Assembly (NCBI GenBank): GCA_938034375.1
Contig: CALHLB010000021.1
Coordinates: 1-53,379, forward strand
DNA length: 53,379 bases
Reading direction: 5' to 3'
DNA from: an uncultured Alphaproteobacteria bacterium
GTDB taxonomy: Bacteria; Pseudomonadota; Alphaproteobacteria; Rhizobiales; JACESI01
Shown one piece after another: positions 25,078 through 35,063 of the stretch. The position numbers and the translations under genes were made by a program. The notes below the pieces were generated by a model. The model saw nothing but the letters and a program-made list of their open reading frames with translations. It did not search any database and was not told the origin of the DNA. The stretch's first letter is position 1. Each line of letters starts with the position of its first letter.

Positions 25078-25155
25078 GGACCAAAATGCTGTAAATCTAA
25101 AACCAGATTTAAACTAATAAGTCAATAAATGAGACTGCAATTATCAATAATTGAT
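25078..25155. promoter_or_regulatory. Candidate TauR sites and palindrome upstream of xsc
   Basis: GGACCAAAATGCTGTA at 25078–25093 resembles GGACCAAATTGAAATTCAGTA upstream of tauA. A second ACCA unit follows at 25102, 22 bases later, similar to the 23-base spacing at tauA. A perfect palindrome ATCAAT-A-ATTGAT lies at 25143–25155. Shared control of uptake and cleavage genes by TauR is inferred. The remaining sequence to 25466 is AT-rich and shows no convincing gene. Confidence 0.35.
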
Positions 25156-25466
25156 TGAAATTCCAATTTCACGTTCAAACTAAGGCTTTTTTACAAAATC
25201 TGGTACTATGGAAATTTACCAAATAATCAGCACATCTTCAAAATTCAAAAAGGTTCATTTTCTATCTTATTTACGAATCTATAATTTCCTTTACTTTTCA
25301 GGAAGTTGGAAATTTTGTGATAGAAATTCTTTTGATAGCAAAGATAAAAACCCTCCTCTTTTTATCTCTTTGCTTTATCCATGTATATGATTACCGGGTT
25401 CTTACTATATTTCAAGAAAACAATGATGCAAGCTTGTAACTGATTAGATTAAAAACTGAACAACAA

Positions 25467-26357
25467 TTATTTTTCAGATAAATCCTCTAATTTCAACATG
25501 TCTGCAACTATTTCGATCTTTTCGGATAAAACACCATTTTTCAGATAGGCTAAGACTAAACTACGCATGAATGGTTTTTTTAATAAAGAACGCGTTATAA
25601 TTTCCGCGTCTTTATTTTCCACTTTTTTATTTCTTAAAACGTCAGGTCCAGGTAGAATGGAAAACCCCACTCCCTTTCTGACACATTCACAAACGGCCTC
25701 CACACTATCAAGTGTTATAACATTGGCTGGCTTTAAGGATTGCTGTTTTAAATATTGTTCAATTAAGCGACCGATCCCTGTTTGCGGTAGAAAATGAATA
25801 AAGGGCATTTCGGCCATGGCTTTTTCAATTGCCCAGTTTCTGGCACGTTTTGGCAAACAATAAAGCATTTCTTCTTCTTGTAACGGATATTCTGCAATGG
25901 CTTGTGGCAGGTTGCCACCGGTAACAATTGCGGCATCCAATTGGCCTGATGCAACCTTGCTTGCCAGCTCATCTGAAAGGCCCGTTTCAACACGGAATTG
26001 CGCGTTAGGGGCTTTGCGTGCTGTTTTCTCAAGAAAGGAAGGCAAAAGGCGTATGCTGGATGTTAAAACAAAACCAATATGAAATTCACCGGCAAGCCCT
26101 CTTTCCGGTCGACATTTTTCATATAGCTTTTTGCTAGCTTTCAAAACACCAATTGCCTCAACCGCAATCACACGGCCCATAGGTGTTAATTTGGGCGGTC
26201 TATATGCCCTGTCAAAAAGACTAACCTGCAATTCCTCTTCCAGCGCTTTCATTTGCATACTAACAGTTGAAATGGTCATGTTATAATTCTCTGCAACTTT
26301 GGCAAAAGAACCCAATTCTGATATTCTTACAAGAGTTTCAAGACTGCGCAAATTCAT
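25467..26357 (-). CDS. LysR-family transcriptional regulator
   Basis: The protein has 296 residues from MNLRSLETLVRISELGSFAK, with the N-terminal LysR winged helix (VAENYNMTISTVSMQMKALEEELQVSLFDR) and a substrate-binding effector domain. The start at 26357 is preferred because the longer frame from 26492 would overlap the divergent neighbour and adds residues unlike the family. It faces an acyl-CoA-dehydrogenase-like gene across about 108 bases, the classical layout for a LysR protein and its target. The effector is unknown. Confidence 0.9.
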   Translation of the reverse strand: MNLRSLETLVRISELGSFAKVAENYNMTISTVSMQMKALEEELQVSLFDRAYRPPKLTPMGRVIAVEAIGVLKASKKLYEKCRPERGLAGEFHIGFVLTSSIRLLPSFLEKTARKAPNAQFRVETGLSDELASKVASGQLDAAIVTGGNLPQAIAEYPLQEEEMLYCLPKRARNWAIEKAMAEMPFIHFLPQTGIGRLIEQYLKQQSLKPANVITLDSVEAVCECVRKGVGFSILPGPDVLRNKKVENKDAEIITRSLLKKPFMRSLVLAYLKNGVLSEKIEIVADMLKLEDLSEK

Positions 26358-26465
26358 AAATACAACTTTCTTAAAGATAAAGTGCATATTAATTCCATTG
26401 TATGCAATTTGCAAATCTTGCATCATGACACTTAAGTGAATTGTAACTTTACAGGTTCTTGAAAC

Positions 26466-27671
26466 GTGCTGACACTTAAAACACCCCATCAAGAAAAGGC
26501 GCGAAAGCTGGCTGCAGGACCGTTAGAGGCACGCGCGGCACTCTATCATCGCAAGTCAAAATATGGTTTCAAGAATATCAAGGCATTGAATGAAAACAAT
26601 CTTTGGGGCGTTAACCTGACAGATGGCTGGCGTCATGAATTTTCAAGCCTTCACGACACATTGCTTATTATAGAGGAACTTGCCTATCATTGCCCTCAAA
26701 GCGCTTACTTGGCGCTTGAAGCCAATCTTGGTATTTCGTCTGCGCTCAATGAATTTGGAACGACTGAACAAAAGGAACTGCTTGCTGAAACATTAGCCAG
26801 AGGTGATAAGCCGGCTTTATGTTTTGAGGAAGGGCAAAATACAAGTCTCAACGCACTTGAAATGACAGCCCGCAAGCAAGGCAATCATTATATTTTAAAT
26901 GGCGTGAAAACCCCTGTTATCGGTGGTGATATTTCCAGTTTTTATATTGTTCTGGCCCGCCTCATTGAAGATGAGAAAGATAAGGACCTTGCAGCTTTTA
27001 TTATGGCGCGCCAACCTGCCCGCGACATTCATCCCCATGGTCTATCAATTAAAAATATTGAAAACCCGAAAACACTTTCCGGCTTATCGGCGGCTCAATT
27101 AACATTTGATAATGTCATCATTCCAGCGCACCACCGCGTTTATTTCTCTGATGAGATGGCTTTTGAAAATGCACTCTTACAAAGCCGCCATATGGGGGAA
27201 GCCATCATGGCTTTGGCTTTTTCATCTTCTGCTCTTCATGAGGCAAGGCAGATTGCTACCAAACAAGCCAGCAAATACCGGCCAAATGTTGAGAAACTTG
27301 CATATGAAAAGATTTTCATGCTGCATGAAGCAGCGCTCCATGCCTGTCGTTTAATGCTATATGATGCGGCCCAAACAGCCTCTTTCATTAATCATCGCCT
27401 TGATGCGGATATATCTGCCCGCGCGCGGCTTTTTGCTTTTAACCCTATTCACAAGGCCATGCAATTTGCCTTGCATGTTGCAAGCCAGAATGGTTTTCAA
27501 CACAAGCAAAAAATTGAACGCCTCTATGAAGCCTTGCAGTTAATTTGGCTTAAAGGTGCGATGAGTACTCTTTTACATGAAGACTATGCCCGCACGATTA
27601 TTCCTTTTGTGCAGCATGAAGATTATGAAACTAGAAACACACCAGCCATTTTTATGGCCGCTGCCGAATAG
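26466..27671 (+). CDS. Acyl-CoA-dehydrogenase-like flavoprotein
   Basis: The 401-residue protein starts with GTG and has the acyl-CoA dehydrogenase layout. There is a helical N-terminal domain (IIEELAYHCPQSAYLALEAN), a beta middle domain (ALEMTARKQGNHYILNGVKTPVIGG) and a helical C-terminal domain (AFSSSALHEARQIATKQASKY). Similarity to well-known members is weak. The usual C-terminal YEGT-type motif reads LYEALQL here, so a Glu is present but the neighbours differ. The substrate may be an acyl-CoA or a different flavin substrate. It is divergent from a LysR gene and its 3' end overlaps the opposite gene by 20 bases. Confidence 0.8.
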   Translation: MLTLKTPHQEKARKLAAGPLEARAALYHRKSKYGFKNIKALNENNLWGVNLTDGWRHEFSSLHDTLLIIEELAYHCPQSAYLALEANLGISSALNEFGTTEQKELLAETLARGDKPALCFEEGQNTSLNALEMTARKQGNHYILNGVKTPVIGGDISSFYIVLARLIEDEKDKDLAAFIMARQPARDIHPHGLSIKNIENPKTLSGLSAAQLTFDNVIIPAHHRVYFSDEMAFENALLQSRHMGEAIMALAFSSSALHEARQIATKQASKYRPNVEKLAYEKIFMLHEAALHACRLMLYDAAQTASFINHRLDADISARARLFAFNPIHKAMQFALHVASQNGFQHKQKIERLYEALQLIWLKGAMSTLLHEDYARTIIPFVQHEDYETRNTPAIFMAAAE

Positions 27672-28887
27672 TTTTTATATATTCAGCTGCCCCCTCACCT
27701 GCTGCTTTTCCTGTTGCTAAACATGCATTTAAAAGATAGCCACCGGTCGGGGCATCAAAATCTAGCATTTCACCGGCAATAAAAAGACCTGGCCAATCTT
27801 TAAGCATGAAAGAGTGCGTGAGTTCACTCAATAAAACACCGCCAGCAGTACTTATCGCTTCATCCATGGGTCGGGGCGACACAACAGGTAATTTAAGATT
27901 TTTAATATAATGGGCCAATTTTTCAGGGGGGAAACTATTGCATTGCTTATGTTGCGCTCTTAAAAGACCTGCTTTGACACCTGTAAGCTTTGCTTTCTTT
28001 CTCAAATGATTTGAAAAAGACTGCTTTCCCTTTTCTTCACTTAACCGTTTAATAAGTTTATCAATTTCCCAGTCTGGTTTTAAATCAACCACCAAATTTG
28101 CAGCTTTCTGATTCGTCAAACATTCACGTAAAAACCAGGAAATCGGATAAAGCGCCCCACCCTCAATGCCCGTTTGCGTGATGACAAAATCACCTATAAT
28201 TGTGTGATTACCTGTCGTTAGACGAACATTTTTAACTGGTAACCCTGCAAAGCGGCTTATAAAATGCTCATCAAAATCGCAGAAGAAGCCGCAATTAGAT
28301 GGCTGAAAATCTGTTCTTCTGATTGCCATTTCATCAAAAGCCCCTTCCCAGTTGCCATTAGAACCTAATTTTGCCCAACTTTTACCACCAAGGGCAAAAA
28401 TGGTTACTTGAGCTTTCACAATCAAGTCTCCTTCTGGCCTTGTGAAATGGTGTTCATGCTGTTTATTACAACCTTTCCAAAAATGGCGCGTATGGATTGT
28501 AACATTGCGAATTGCTAAATCCGCAAGCCATGCACGTAAAAGGGCGGAAGCCTTCATAACTTTCGGGAAAAGGCGGTTGGAACTGCCGTAAAATGTTTTT
28601 ATGCCCAACCCCTCACACCAATTTTCAACATCTTGTGGAAGAAAAGATAATAAGGCGCTTTCAAAAGTAATGCTATCATGCCTATAGGCTTTTAAAAAGT
28701 CGCTGGTATTTTGCTTTTTTGAAAGATTAAGCCCGCTTTTTCCGGCCATCAAAAACTTTCTGGCCACAGTGGGCTTTGCTTCAAAAATATGTACCTTATA
28801 TCCAGCTTTTGAAAGGCTATCAGCAGCCATTAAACCGGCAGGGCCGCCTCCAATAATTGCTGTTTCGACTTCCAAAATTTCTGTCAT
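27652..28887 (-). CDS. HI0933/YhiN-family NAD(P)/FAD-dependent oxidoreductase
   Basis: This 411-residue flavoprotein has an N-terminal FAD site (AIIGGGPAGLMAADSLSKAGY), the family segment RKFLMAGKSGLNLSKK around residues 43–58, and a C-terminal block FDAPTGGYLLNACLATGKAAGEGA that completes FAD binding. The family is widespread but its reaction is not established. It is the last gene of a minus-strand run, 17 bases after recJ. Its end overlaps the convergent acyl-CoA-dehydrogenase-like gene. Confidence 0.9.
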   Translation of the reverse strand: MTEILEVETAIIGGGPAGLMAADSLSKAGYKVHIFEAKPTVARKFLMAGKSGLNLSKKQNTSDFLKAYRHDSITFESALLSFLPQDVENWCEGLGIKTFYGSSNRLFPKVMKASALLRAWLADLAIRNVTIHTRHFWKGCNKQHEHHFTRPEGDLIVKAQVTIFALGGKSWAKLGSNGNWEGAFDEMAIRRTDFQPSNCGFFCDFDEHFISRFAGLPVKNVRLTTGNHTIIGDFVITQTGIEGGALYPISWFLRECLTNQKAANLVVDLKPDWEIDKLIKRLSEEKGKQSFSNHLRKKAKLTGVKAGLLRAQHKQCNSFPPEKLAHYIKNLKLPVVSPRPMDEAISTAGGVLLSELTHSFMLKDWPGLFIAGEMLDFDAPTGGYLLNACLATGKAAGEGAAEYIKTIRQRP

Positions 28888-28904
28888 AATAAATTTTCTG
28901 CCCC

Positions 28905-30716
28905 TTAAAACGTTTCAGGGGGTGCCGCATCCATGATACGGCATTGCACGCTTACGCGTCCTTGCCAAGTATTTTTACTTAACTGCCCTGCAAAATGGAA
29001 AACCTGCTGCCGGCCTTCCAAAAGAGCTTTGCCCAATGGTTCTTCTGCCGCACGAAAAGCAATGGCAGAAAGGCTTACACCATCGCTTGATTTTATTGAT
29101 AGCTTAACATGCCCATTACCAACACGGTCGACATAAGTTATTTTATGACTTGGAAAAGCAAAAACCGGACTTGGATGACCCGCGCCATAAGGGCCTGCCT
29201 TTTCAATCTCGTCCAATAAATCAAGGGTAGCCCCTCGCGCGCTTAAAGCGCCATCAATGGAAAGCGCGTTATCAGCGCGTGCTTTTTGAATACTCATGCT
29301 CAATCTTTCTTCCATAAACGCTTTTAAATCATCTAATTGGCTGGATGAAATAGTTAAGCCGGCAGCCATTGCATGCCCCCCACCCTTTAAAAGTAAACCT
29401 TCTTCAACCGCTTCACGTACCACTTTTCCTAAATCAACCCCCGTGATTGAGCGACCAGAACCAGTTCCCTTACCTGATTTATCAAAACCGATTGCAAAGA
29501 CAGGACGGCGATAACGCTCTTTAAGGCGAGACGCAACAATTCCCAAAACACCAGGATGCCATTCCTCACTAGAGGTGATTAAAACGGCAGGGCCTCCCTC
29601 TTCTTCTCCCCCCGTTTCACGGAATGCCTGCGCATCAGCTTCCTCAAGCATAATTTTTTCAAGCGCCTGCCTTTCTGCATTTAAAGCATCGAGTTTAAGG
29701 GCGATTTCTTCTGCCCTGAACCCATCATCCAATGTTAAAAGCCTTGCGCCAAGCGCGGCATCTCCAATGCGCCCCCCTGCATTAATGCGTGGTCCTAATA
29801 AAAAACCAAGATGATAAGGGAGAATTGGGCCATCCACCCGCGCCACACGGGAAAGCGCTTTTAGGCCTTCATTATTCATGGCCCGCATTTTTTCAATACC
29901 ACGCATAACAAAAGCACGATTAAGTGTTCTTAATGGAACAACATCACAGACAGTTCCAAGCGCAACAATATCTAGTAAATTCATTAGGTTAAAAGAATTA
30001 CTTGATGCAAATTCAGGCGCTCTTTCACGCATTAAACGCTGCACAGCAACCAATGTCATGAATACAACACCAACCGCTGCCAGATGGCCAAGATTTGAAA
30101 CATCGTCCTGACGATTGGGATTAACGATTGCATGGGCTTTTGGTAAATCGACACCCACCTGATGGTGGTCAAGCACAAGAACATCAATGTCTTTCTTTGC
30201 AGCTTCTTCCAGCGCTTCAAAACTTGTTACACCACAATCAACGGTGACAATCAGGCCCGCCCCATCCTCTATTAACTGATTGATAGCTAAAGGGTTTGGT
30301 CCATATCCTTCCAGAATTCTATCAGGAATATAAATACGTGTTTTAACACCAAAATGATTTAAAAAACGGCACAAAATTGCAGAAGAGGTTGCCCCATCAA
30401 CATCATAATCACCAAAAATAGCAACACTTTCCTGATTCTTAATGGCAAGAAAAAGCCTTTCGACCGCCTTTTCCATATCCTGCAAACAATAAGGATCAGG
30501 CATAAGTTGTTTGAGAGTGGGATTTAAAAAATCTTTTGAACCTTCAATATCTATACCGCGCCCAGCAAGAATGCGGGAAACTAGATCTGATATGTCATTT
30601 TTTTGGGCAATAGCCAAAGCAATATTGGCTTGTTGAGGGGATAAACGGTCAACCCAGCGTCTATTGCCAAGTGACCGTTTAACACCAAGAAAGGTTCGTC
30701 CCTCATCTATTGTCAT
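28905..30716 (-). CDS. recJ: Single-stranded-DNA-specific exonuclease RecJ
   Basis: This 5'–3' ssDNA exonuclease acts in recombination, mismatch and base-excision repair. It has 603 residues with the DHH phosphoesterase motifs DYDVDGATS (Asp103 region) and VLDHHQVG (183–185), later GGRIGDAALGARLL, and the DHHA1 motif GGGHAMAAGLTI near residue 450, followed by an OB-fold tail. Length and motifs are normal. It lies nine bases downstream of glpX. Confidence 0.96.
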   Translation of the reverse strand: MTIDEGRTFLGVKRSLGNRRWVDRLSPQQANIALAIAQKNDISDLVSRILAGRGIDIEGSKDFLNPTLKQLMPDPYCLQDMEKAVERLFLAIKNQESVAIFGDYDVDGATSSAILCRFLNHFGVKTRIYIPDRILEGYGPNPLAINQLIEDGAGLIVTVDCGVTSFEALEEAAKKDIDVLVLDHHQVGVDLPKAHAIVNPNRQDDVSNLGHLAAVGVVFMTLVAVQRLMRERAPEFASSNSFNLMNLLDIVALGTVCDVVPLRTLNRAFVMRGIEKMRAMNNEGLKALSRVARVDGPILPYHLGFLLGPRINAGGRIGDAALGARLLTLDDGFRAEEIALKLDALNAERQALEKIMLEEADAQAFRETGGEEEGGPAVLITSSEEWHPGVLGIVASRLKERYRRPVFAIGFDKSGKGTGSGRSITGVDLGKVVREAVEEGLLLKGGGHAMAAGLTISSSQLDDLKAFMEERLSMSIQKARADNALSIDGALSARGATLDLLDEIEKAGPYGAGHPSPVFAFPSHKITYVDRVGNGHVKLSIKSSDGVSLSAIAFRAAEEPLGKALLEGRQQVFHFAGQLSKNTWQGRVSVQCRIMDAAPPETF

Positions 30717-30725
30717 AAGAGCCGA

Positions 30726-31724
30726 TTAATCTTTCAAATGAAATTTGGATATATCAGAATGTACACCTTTAATGTAGCGAATAGTTCCTGTTGAAGAGCG
30801 CATAACAACCGTATCTGTTACGATATTATCCTGATTGAATTTAACACCCTTCAAAAAGTTACCGTCTGTTACACCAGTTGCAGCAAAAAGAACATCGCCT
30901 TTGGCCATTTCTTCCATAGAGAAAATCTGGGTGGGATCAGAAATACCCATACCAATGGTGCGTTCCCGCTGTTCATCATTTTTAATAACAAGACGACCAA
31001 ACATTTGCCCACCCGTACAGCGCAGCGCTGCCGCAGCCAAAACGCCTTCAGGCGCACCACCTGTGCCGATATAAATATCAATGCCGGTTTCTTCAGAATT
31101 GGTTGTATGAATAACGCCTGCAACGTCCCCGTCGCCAATCAGACGGATTGAAGCTCCTGTCGAGCGAATTTCTTCAATAATTGGAGCATGGCGCGGGCGG
31201 TCCAGCACACAGGCACTAATTTGTGAAGGTTTAACGCCTTTTTCTTTTGCCAATGCTTTAATATTTTCAGAGGCCGGCGCTTCAAGATCAATCACATTTT
31301 TTGCGTAACCTGGGCCAATGGCAATTTTGTCCATATAAACATCAGGTGCATAAAGCAGGTTTCCTGTGCGCGCAAGCGCGATAACAGCCAGAGAATTTGG
31401 CGTATTTTTTGCGCATATGGTTGTGCCTTCAAGCGGATCAAGCGCAACATCAAGCGCTGGGCCATCCCCTGTACCTACTTCCTCACCTATATAGAGCATG
31501 GGTGCTTCATCGCGCTCCCCCTCGCCGATACGAACAACGCCATCAATGGGCAAATAGTTCAATTCCCGGCGCATAGCATCAACAGCTGCCTGATCGGCAG
31601 CCTTTTCATCGCCATGCCCTCTCAAAGTTGCCGCTGCAACGGCAGCAGCCTCGGTTACACGACCAAGTTCCATGGTCAACTTACGGTCCAGACTTTCAAG
31701 ACACTTGTCTTCCTGTGGGTTCAC
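30726..31724 (-). CDS. glpX: Class II fructose-1,6-bisphosphatase (GlpX)
   Basis: This gluconeogenic phosphatase converts fructose-1,6-bisphosphate to fructose-6-phosphate. It has 332 residues with the family motifs IDGVVRIGEGERDEAPMLYIG (metal-binding acidic residues), DVALDPLEGTTICAKN and GTGGAPEGVLAAAALRC. It is the only FBPase seen in this window. The minus-strand order hom–glpX–recJ is a common arrangement in Hyphomicrobiales. Confidence 0.96.
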   Translation of the reverse strand: MNPQEDKCLESLDRKLTMELGRVTEAAAVAAATLRGHGDEKAADQAAVDAMRRELNYLPIDGVVRIGEGERDEAPMLYIGEEVGTGDGPALDVALDPLEGTTICAKNTPNSLAVIALARTGNLLYAPDVYMDKIAIGPGYAKNVIDLEAPASENIKALAKEKGVKPSQISACVLDRPRHAPIIEEIRSTGASIRLIGDGDVAGVIHTTNSEETGIDIYIGTGGAPEGVLAAAALRCTGGQMFGRLVIKNDEQRERTIGMGISDPTQIFSMEEMAKGDVLFAATGVTDGNFLKGVKFNQDNIVTDTVVMRSSTGTIRYIKGVHSDISKFHLKD

Positions 31725-31774
31725 GCACCCCTCCTGTTTTTATAAATTTCTGCCTTTTTGGCAGTTCTTATTCA

Positions 31775-33088
31775 TTAGTCAAGCTTTTCAATGCGGATCA
31801 TTTTGGGCTTACCAACAACATTGCCGTCATTTATCAAGCTTTCCAACGCTTCGCTAATAGCTTTTTCTGTAGTTTCGTGGGTTATAATAACAACATGTTG
31901 AGCCTGGTTTTTGATGCCATCGACTTCCTTGCCGCGCTGGTTTTGCACAACACTTTTCAGTGAAATGTCGCGCTCAGCCATTCTGGTAGCAACACCTGCA
32001 AAGGCGCCAGGCTTATCGAGAAGATCAAGAGCAATGTAATACCCCCCTTCATGCAGGCGCATACGGGCGCGTTCATAGGGTTTTAAACTCGCGCAGGGGC
32101 GACCGAAAACCGGCACTTTCAAGCCACGCGCAATATCGGCAATATCACCAACAACAGCTGAAGCCGTTGCCTTGCCGCCAGCACCAGGACCACTTAATAA
32201 CAGTGAACCAACCTGATCAGCTTCAACGGCCACTGCATTTGTTACACTTGAAACCTGTCCAATAGCACTTTCCTTTGAAACCATCGCAGGGTGAACACGC
32301 TGTTCAATACCGCTTTCGGTTTCTTGTGCGACACCTAAAAGCTTGATGCGATAACCAAGCGTATTTGCCGCTTCAATATCAGACAACGTAATTTCTTCAA
32401 TCCCTTCCAGATAAATGGAAGAAAACGAAACTTCACATCCAAAAGCAAGGCTGGTTAAAAGAGATAATTTGTGTGCTGTATCATGGCCGCCAATATCAAA
32501 GGTTGGATCTGCTTCTGCATAACCAAGGCGTTGAGCATCTTTCAAACAATCTTCAAATGTTATCTTCTCATCTTCCATGCGGGTGAGAATATAATTACAG
32601 GTACCATTCATAATACCATAAACGCGATTGACCTTATTGCCAGACATAGCCTCCCGCATTGTTTTGATAATTGGAATACCACCGGCAACAGCCGCTTCAT
32701 AATTTAGGCTTACTTGTTTTTCTTCTGCCAGTTTTGCCAGCGCAACACCATGTTTTGCCAAAAGGGCTTTATTGGCTGTTACAACATGCTTACCAGCCTG
32801 CAGCGCTTTTTCAACACTTTCGCGTGCAGGCCCTTCATCACCACCAATAAGTTCAACAAATACGTCAATATCTTCACTAACTGCAAGGCTTGATGCATCC
32901 TCAAACCATGTGATGCCATCAAGTGAGAAGTCCCTTTCCTTATTACGCGTGCGCGCAGTTACCCCTGTAATTTCTACGGTACGAAGAGAAGAGACTGAAA
33001 GTCGATTATCAGTTGACTGGATAATATGCACCAAGGCTGCACCGATGGTTCCAAGACCGGCAATACCCAAGCGGAGAGGATGAGACAT
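31775..33088 (-). CDS. hom: Homoserine dehydrogenase
   Basis: The enzyme reduces aspartate semialdehyde to homoserine, leading to threonine and methionine. It has 437 residues: an N-terminal Rossmann domain (LGIAGLGTIGAALV), a catalytic domain with GIMNGTCNYILTRMEDE, and a C-terminal ACT domain (about 350–437) for threonine feedback. It is the monofunctional form. It lies 55 bases after the aminotransferase gene in the same minus-strand run. Confidence 0.96.
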   Translation of the reverse strand: MSHPLRLGIAGLGTIGAALVHIIQSTDNRLSVSSLRTVEITGVTARTRNKERDFSLDGITWFEDASSLAVSEDIDVFVELIGGDEGPARESVEKALQAGKHVVTANKALLAKHGVALAKLAEEKQVSLNYEAAVAGGIPIIKTMREAMSGNKVNRVYGIMNGTCNYILTRMEDEKITFEDCLKDAQRLGYAEADPTFDIGGHDTAHKLSLLTSLAFGCEVSFSSIYLEGIEEITLSDIEAANTLGYRIKLLGVAQETESGIEQRVHPAMVSKESAIGQVSSVTNAVAVEADQVGSLLLSGPGAGGKATASAVVGDIADIARGLKVPVFGRPCASLKPYERARMRLHEGGYYIALDLLDKPGAFAGVATRMAERDISLKSVVQNQRGKEVDGIKNQAQHVVIITHETTEKAISEALESLINDGNVVGKPKMIRIEKLD

Positions 33089-33143
33089 AAAATTTCCTGC
33101 TTTAAACGAATTGAAACATTAAGATTTTCTTTTGCACATTATT

Positions 33144-34319
33144 TCATTCAGACGCAAGAAATCGCTTCACGTTTCTTGCTGCTTGTCTGATGCGCTGCTC
33201 GTTTTCCACAAGTGCAAGACGCACATAATCATCACCATATTCACCAAAACCAATGCCTGGCGCCACTGCAACGCTTGCTTTTTCAACCAAAAGCTTAGCA
33301 AATTCCAAAGAGCCGAGGGATTTAAATTTTTCTGGAATTGGCGCCCAGGCAAACATGGTTGCAGGAGGTGACGGCACATGAAAACCGGCTTGCTGGAATG
33401 ATTCTACCATAACATCGCGGCGATGACGATAAATTGCGCGCGCTTCCTCAATACAATCATCCGGCCCGTTAAGCGCAGCCGTTGCAGCAACCTGAACAGG
33501 CGTAAAGGCACCATAATCAAGATATGATTTGACCCTCGCTAAGGCCGCTATCAAACGTTCATTCCCAACGGCAAAACCAATACGCCATCCAGGCATTGAA
33601 TAGGTTTTGGAAAGTGATGTGAATTCAACCGCAACATCCTTTGCACCCTCAACCTGAAAAAGAGAAGGAGGTGGCACATCATCGAAATAGATTTCTGAAT
33701 AAGCCAGATCAGATAAAAGCAGAAGATCATGTTTTTTTGCAAAGGCAACAGCTTCACGATAGAAATCCAAATCCGTTACATAAGCCGTTGGATTGGATGG
33801 ATAATTTAATATTAGGGCAAGCGGGCTTGGGATAGAATGTTTAACCGCCTTTTCACAAGCAATAAAAAAGTTGTCATTTGGTATCGCCGGTATTGACCTT
33901 ATGACCCCCCCTGAAATGATAAAACCAAAAGCATGAATGGGATAAGTTGGATTAGGTACCAGCACCACATCGCCTGGTGTGGTAATGGCTTGCGCCATAT
34001 TCGCAAAACCTTCTTTAGAGCCAAGCGTTGCAACAATTTCTCTTTCAGGATCAAGCTTTACACCAAAACGCCTTTCATAATAAGCAGCTTGCGCTTTTCT
34101 TAAGCCTGGAATCCCCCGTGATTGCGAATAGCGATGGGTATTGGGTCGCCTTACCGTTTCAATCATTTTTTCAACAATGTGATCTGGTGTCGGTAAATCA
34201 GGGTTTCCCATACCCAAATCTATAATATCTTCCCCGCGCGCTCTTGCGGCAGCTTTTAATTTTGTTACAGGTTCAAAAACATAAGGGGGCAACCGTCTTG
34301 TTGCATGAAACTCATCCAT
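33144..34319 (-). CDS. Class I aminotransferase (AlaC / LL-diaminopimelate aminotransferase-like)
   Basis: This PLP enzyme has 391 residues, with IDLGMGNPDLPTP near the start, the PLP lysine in SLSKTYSMPGWRIGF and the substrate-carboxylate arginine near the C-terminus (VRLALVENEQRIRQAARN). This group is often annotated as LL-diaminopimelate aminotransferase or alanine/aspartate transaminase in rhizobia. Sequence alone does not decide which. Placement directly before hom suggests a role in aspartate-family amino acids. Confidence 0.9.
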   Translation of the reverse strand: MDEFHATRRLPPYVFEPVTKLKAAARARGEDIIDLGMGNPDLPTPDHIVEKMIETVRRPNTHRYSQSRGIPGLRKAQAAYYERRFGVKLDPEREIVATLGSKEGFANMAQAITTPGDVVLVPNPTYPIHAFGFIISGGVIRSIPAIPNDNFFIACEKAVKHSIPSPLALILNYPSNPTAYVTDLDFYREAVAFAKKHDLLLLSDLAYSEIYFDDVPPPSLFQVEGAKDVAVEFTSLSKTYSMPGWRIGFAVGNERLIAALARVKSYLDYGAFTPVQVAATAALNGPDDCIEEARAIYRHRRDVMVESFQQAGFHVPSPPATMFAWAPIPEKFKSLGSLEFAKLLVEKASVAVAPGIGFGEYGDDYVRLALVENEQRIRQAARNVKRFLASE

Positions 34320-34429
34320 ATATTGGGTCCGCTAAAAGTGTTTATATTGACCTTAATAACAGAACCTACAATATTTATGAGTAATGTAAACTGGATTTAA
34401 ATCTTCCTTCTTTCCAACTACCCTTAACC

Positions 34430-34807
34430 CTAATCGCCCTTACAATGCACAACACCGTTTTCATCTGTCTGGCAAGCGGCATCTATTTCTGCCTGTGCAT
34501 CATCGCTATGGGTTCTTGCTATATCTAATAAGCGTTTTTGCAAAAGTTCGTTGCGCTTTTTATCAACATCAACAGAGGGGGTTTTGCGACTGCTGGCAAT
34601 TGCTTCAAGCTCGGTTTCAATCTCTGAACGTTCATCTACTTGTTTTAAAACTACATCACGGTCATATCTGGCACCTACAAAAACCGGAAACCCGTTTTTA
34701 TCAACTTTCCCAGTTCTATCGCTTTCCACATCAAAAGCCCCTTGTTCAGTTGTGACAGTGCAGCCAGCAACAAACAATAAAAGGAGCATTAAAAAAACTT
34801 TATTCAT
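34430..34807 (-). CDS. Small lipoprotein of unknown function
   Basis: The 125-residue protein begins MNKVFLMLLLLFVAGCTV, a lipoprotein signal with lipobox FVAGC, so Cys16 should be lipidated. The mature part is charged and helical (residues 55–105), with a C-terminal CQTDENGVVHCKG that could form a disulfide. I do not recognise a named family. It stands alone, about 110 bases after the start of the aminotransferase gene. Confidence 0.8.
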   Translation of the reverse strand: MNKVFLMLLLLFVAGCTVTTEQGAFDVESDRTGKVDKNGFPVFVGARYDRDVVLKQVDERSEIETELEAIASSRKTPSVDVDKKRNELLQKRLLDIARTHSDDAQAEIDAACQTDENGVVHCKGD

Positions 34808-34853
34808 TTTCTATCCGTTATCAACCTTTATTTACTGTTGTATTTTTATATGA

Positions 34854-34886
34854 ATTATCAATATAAATAAAACTGTCATTGATAAT
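34854..34886. repeat. Inverted repeat in the region before phaC
   Basis: ATTATCAAT (34854–34862) and ATTGATAAT (34878–34886) are perfect 9-bp arms in the 256-base gap between the divergent lipoprotein and phaC genes. It could be an operator. Nothing else is recognisable in the gap apart from a GAGAGGA ribosome site before phaC. Confidence 0.4.
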
Positions 34887-35063
34887 ATATACAGAATAGG
34901 GAATCTTCATTCTAAATTCCCCTTATTTCATTATAAGAAATTTGGACCAGATAATGGCATTTTGTAAAATTGACATTGAAAAACAAGAAGAACATACTTT
35001 GCATTGAGGCTGTTTGAATCGATTTTTTCATTCAAAACCCTTATAGCATATTGAGAGGATTTT

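Noticed and set aside
25143-25155. Palindrome ATCAAT-A-ATTGAT as an FNR-type site before xsc
   Set aside because: The half-sites are in the reverse order and with the wrong spacing for TTGAT-N4-ATCAA.
25208-25390. 60-codon open frame between xsc and the LysR gene
   Set aside because: It is AT-rich, has no ribosome site or recognisable domain, and lies in a low-complexity gap.
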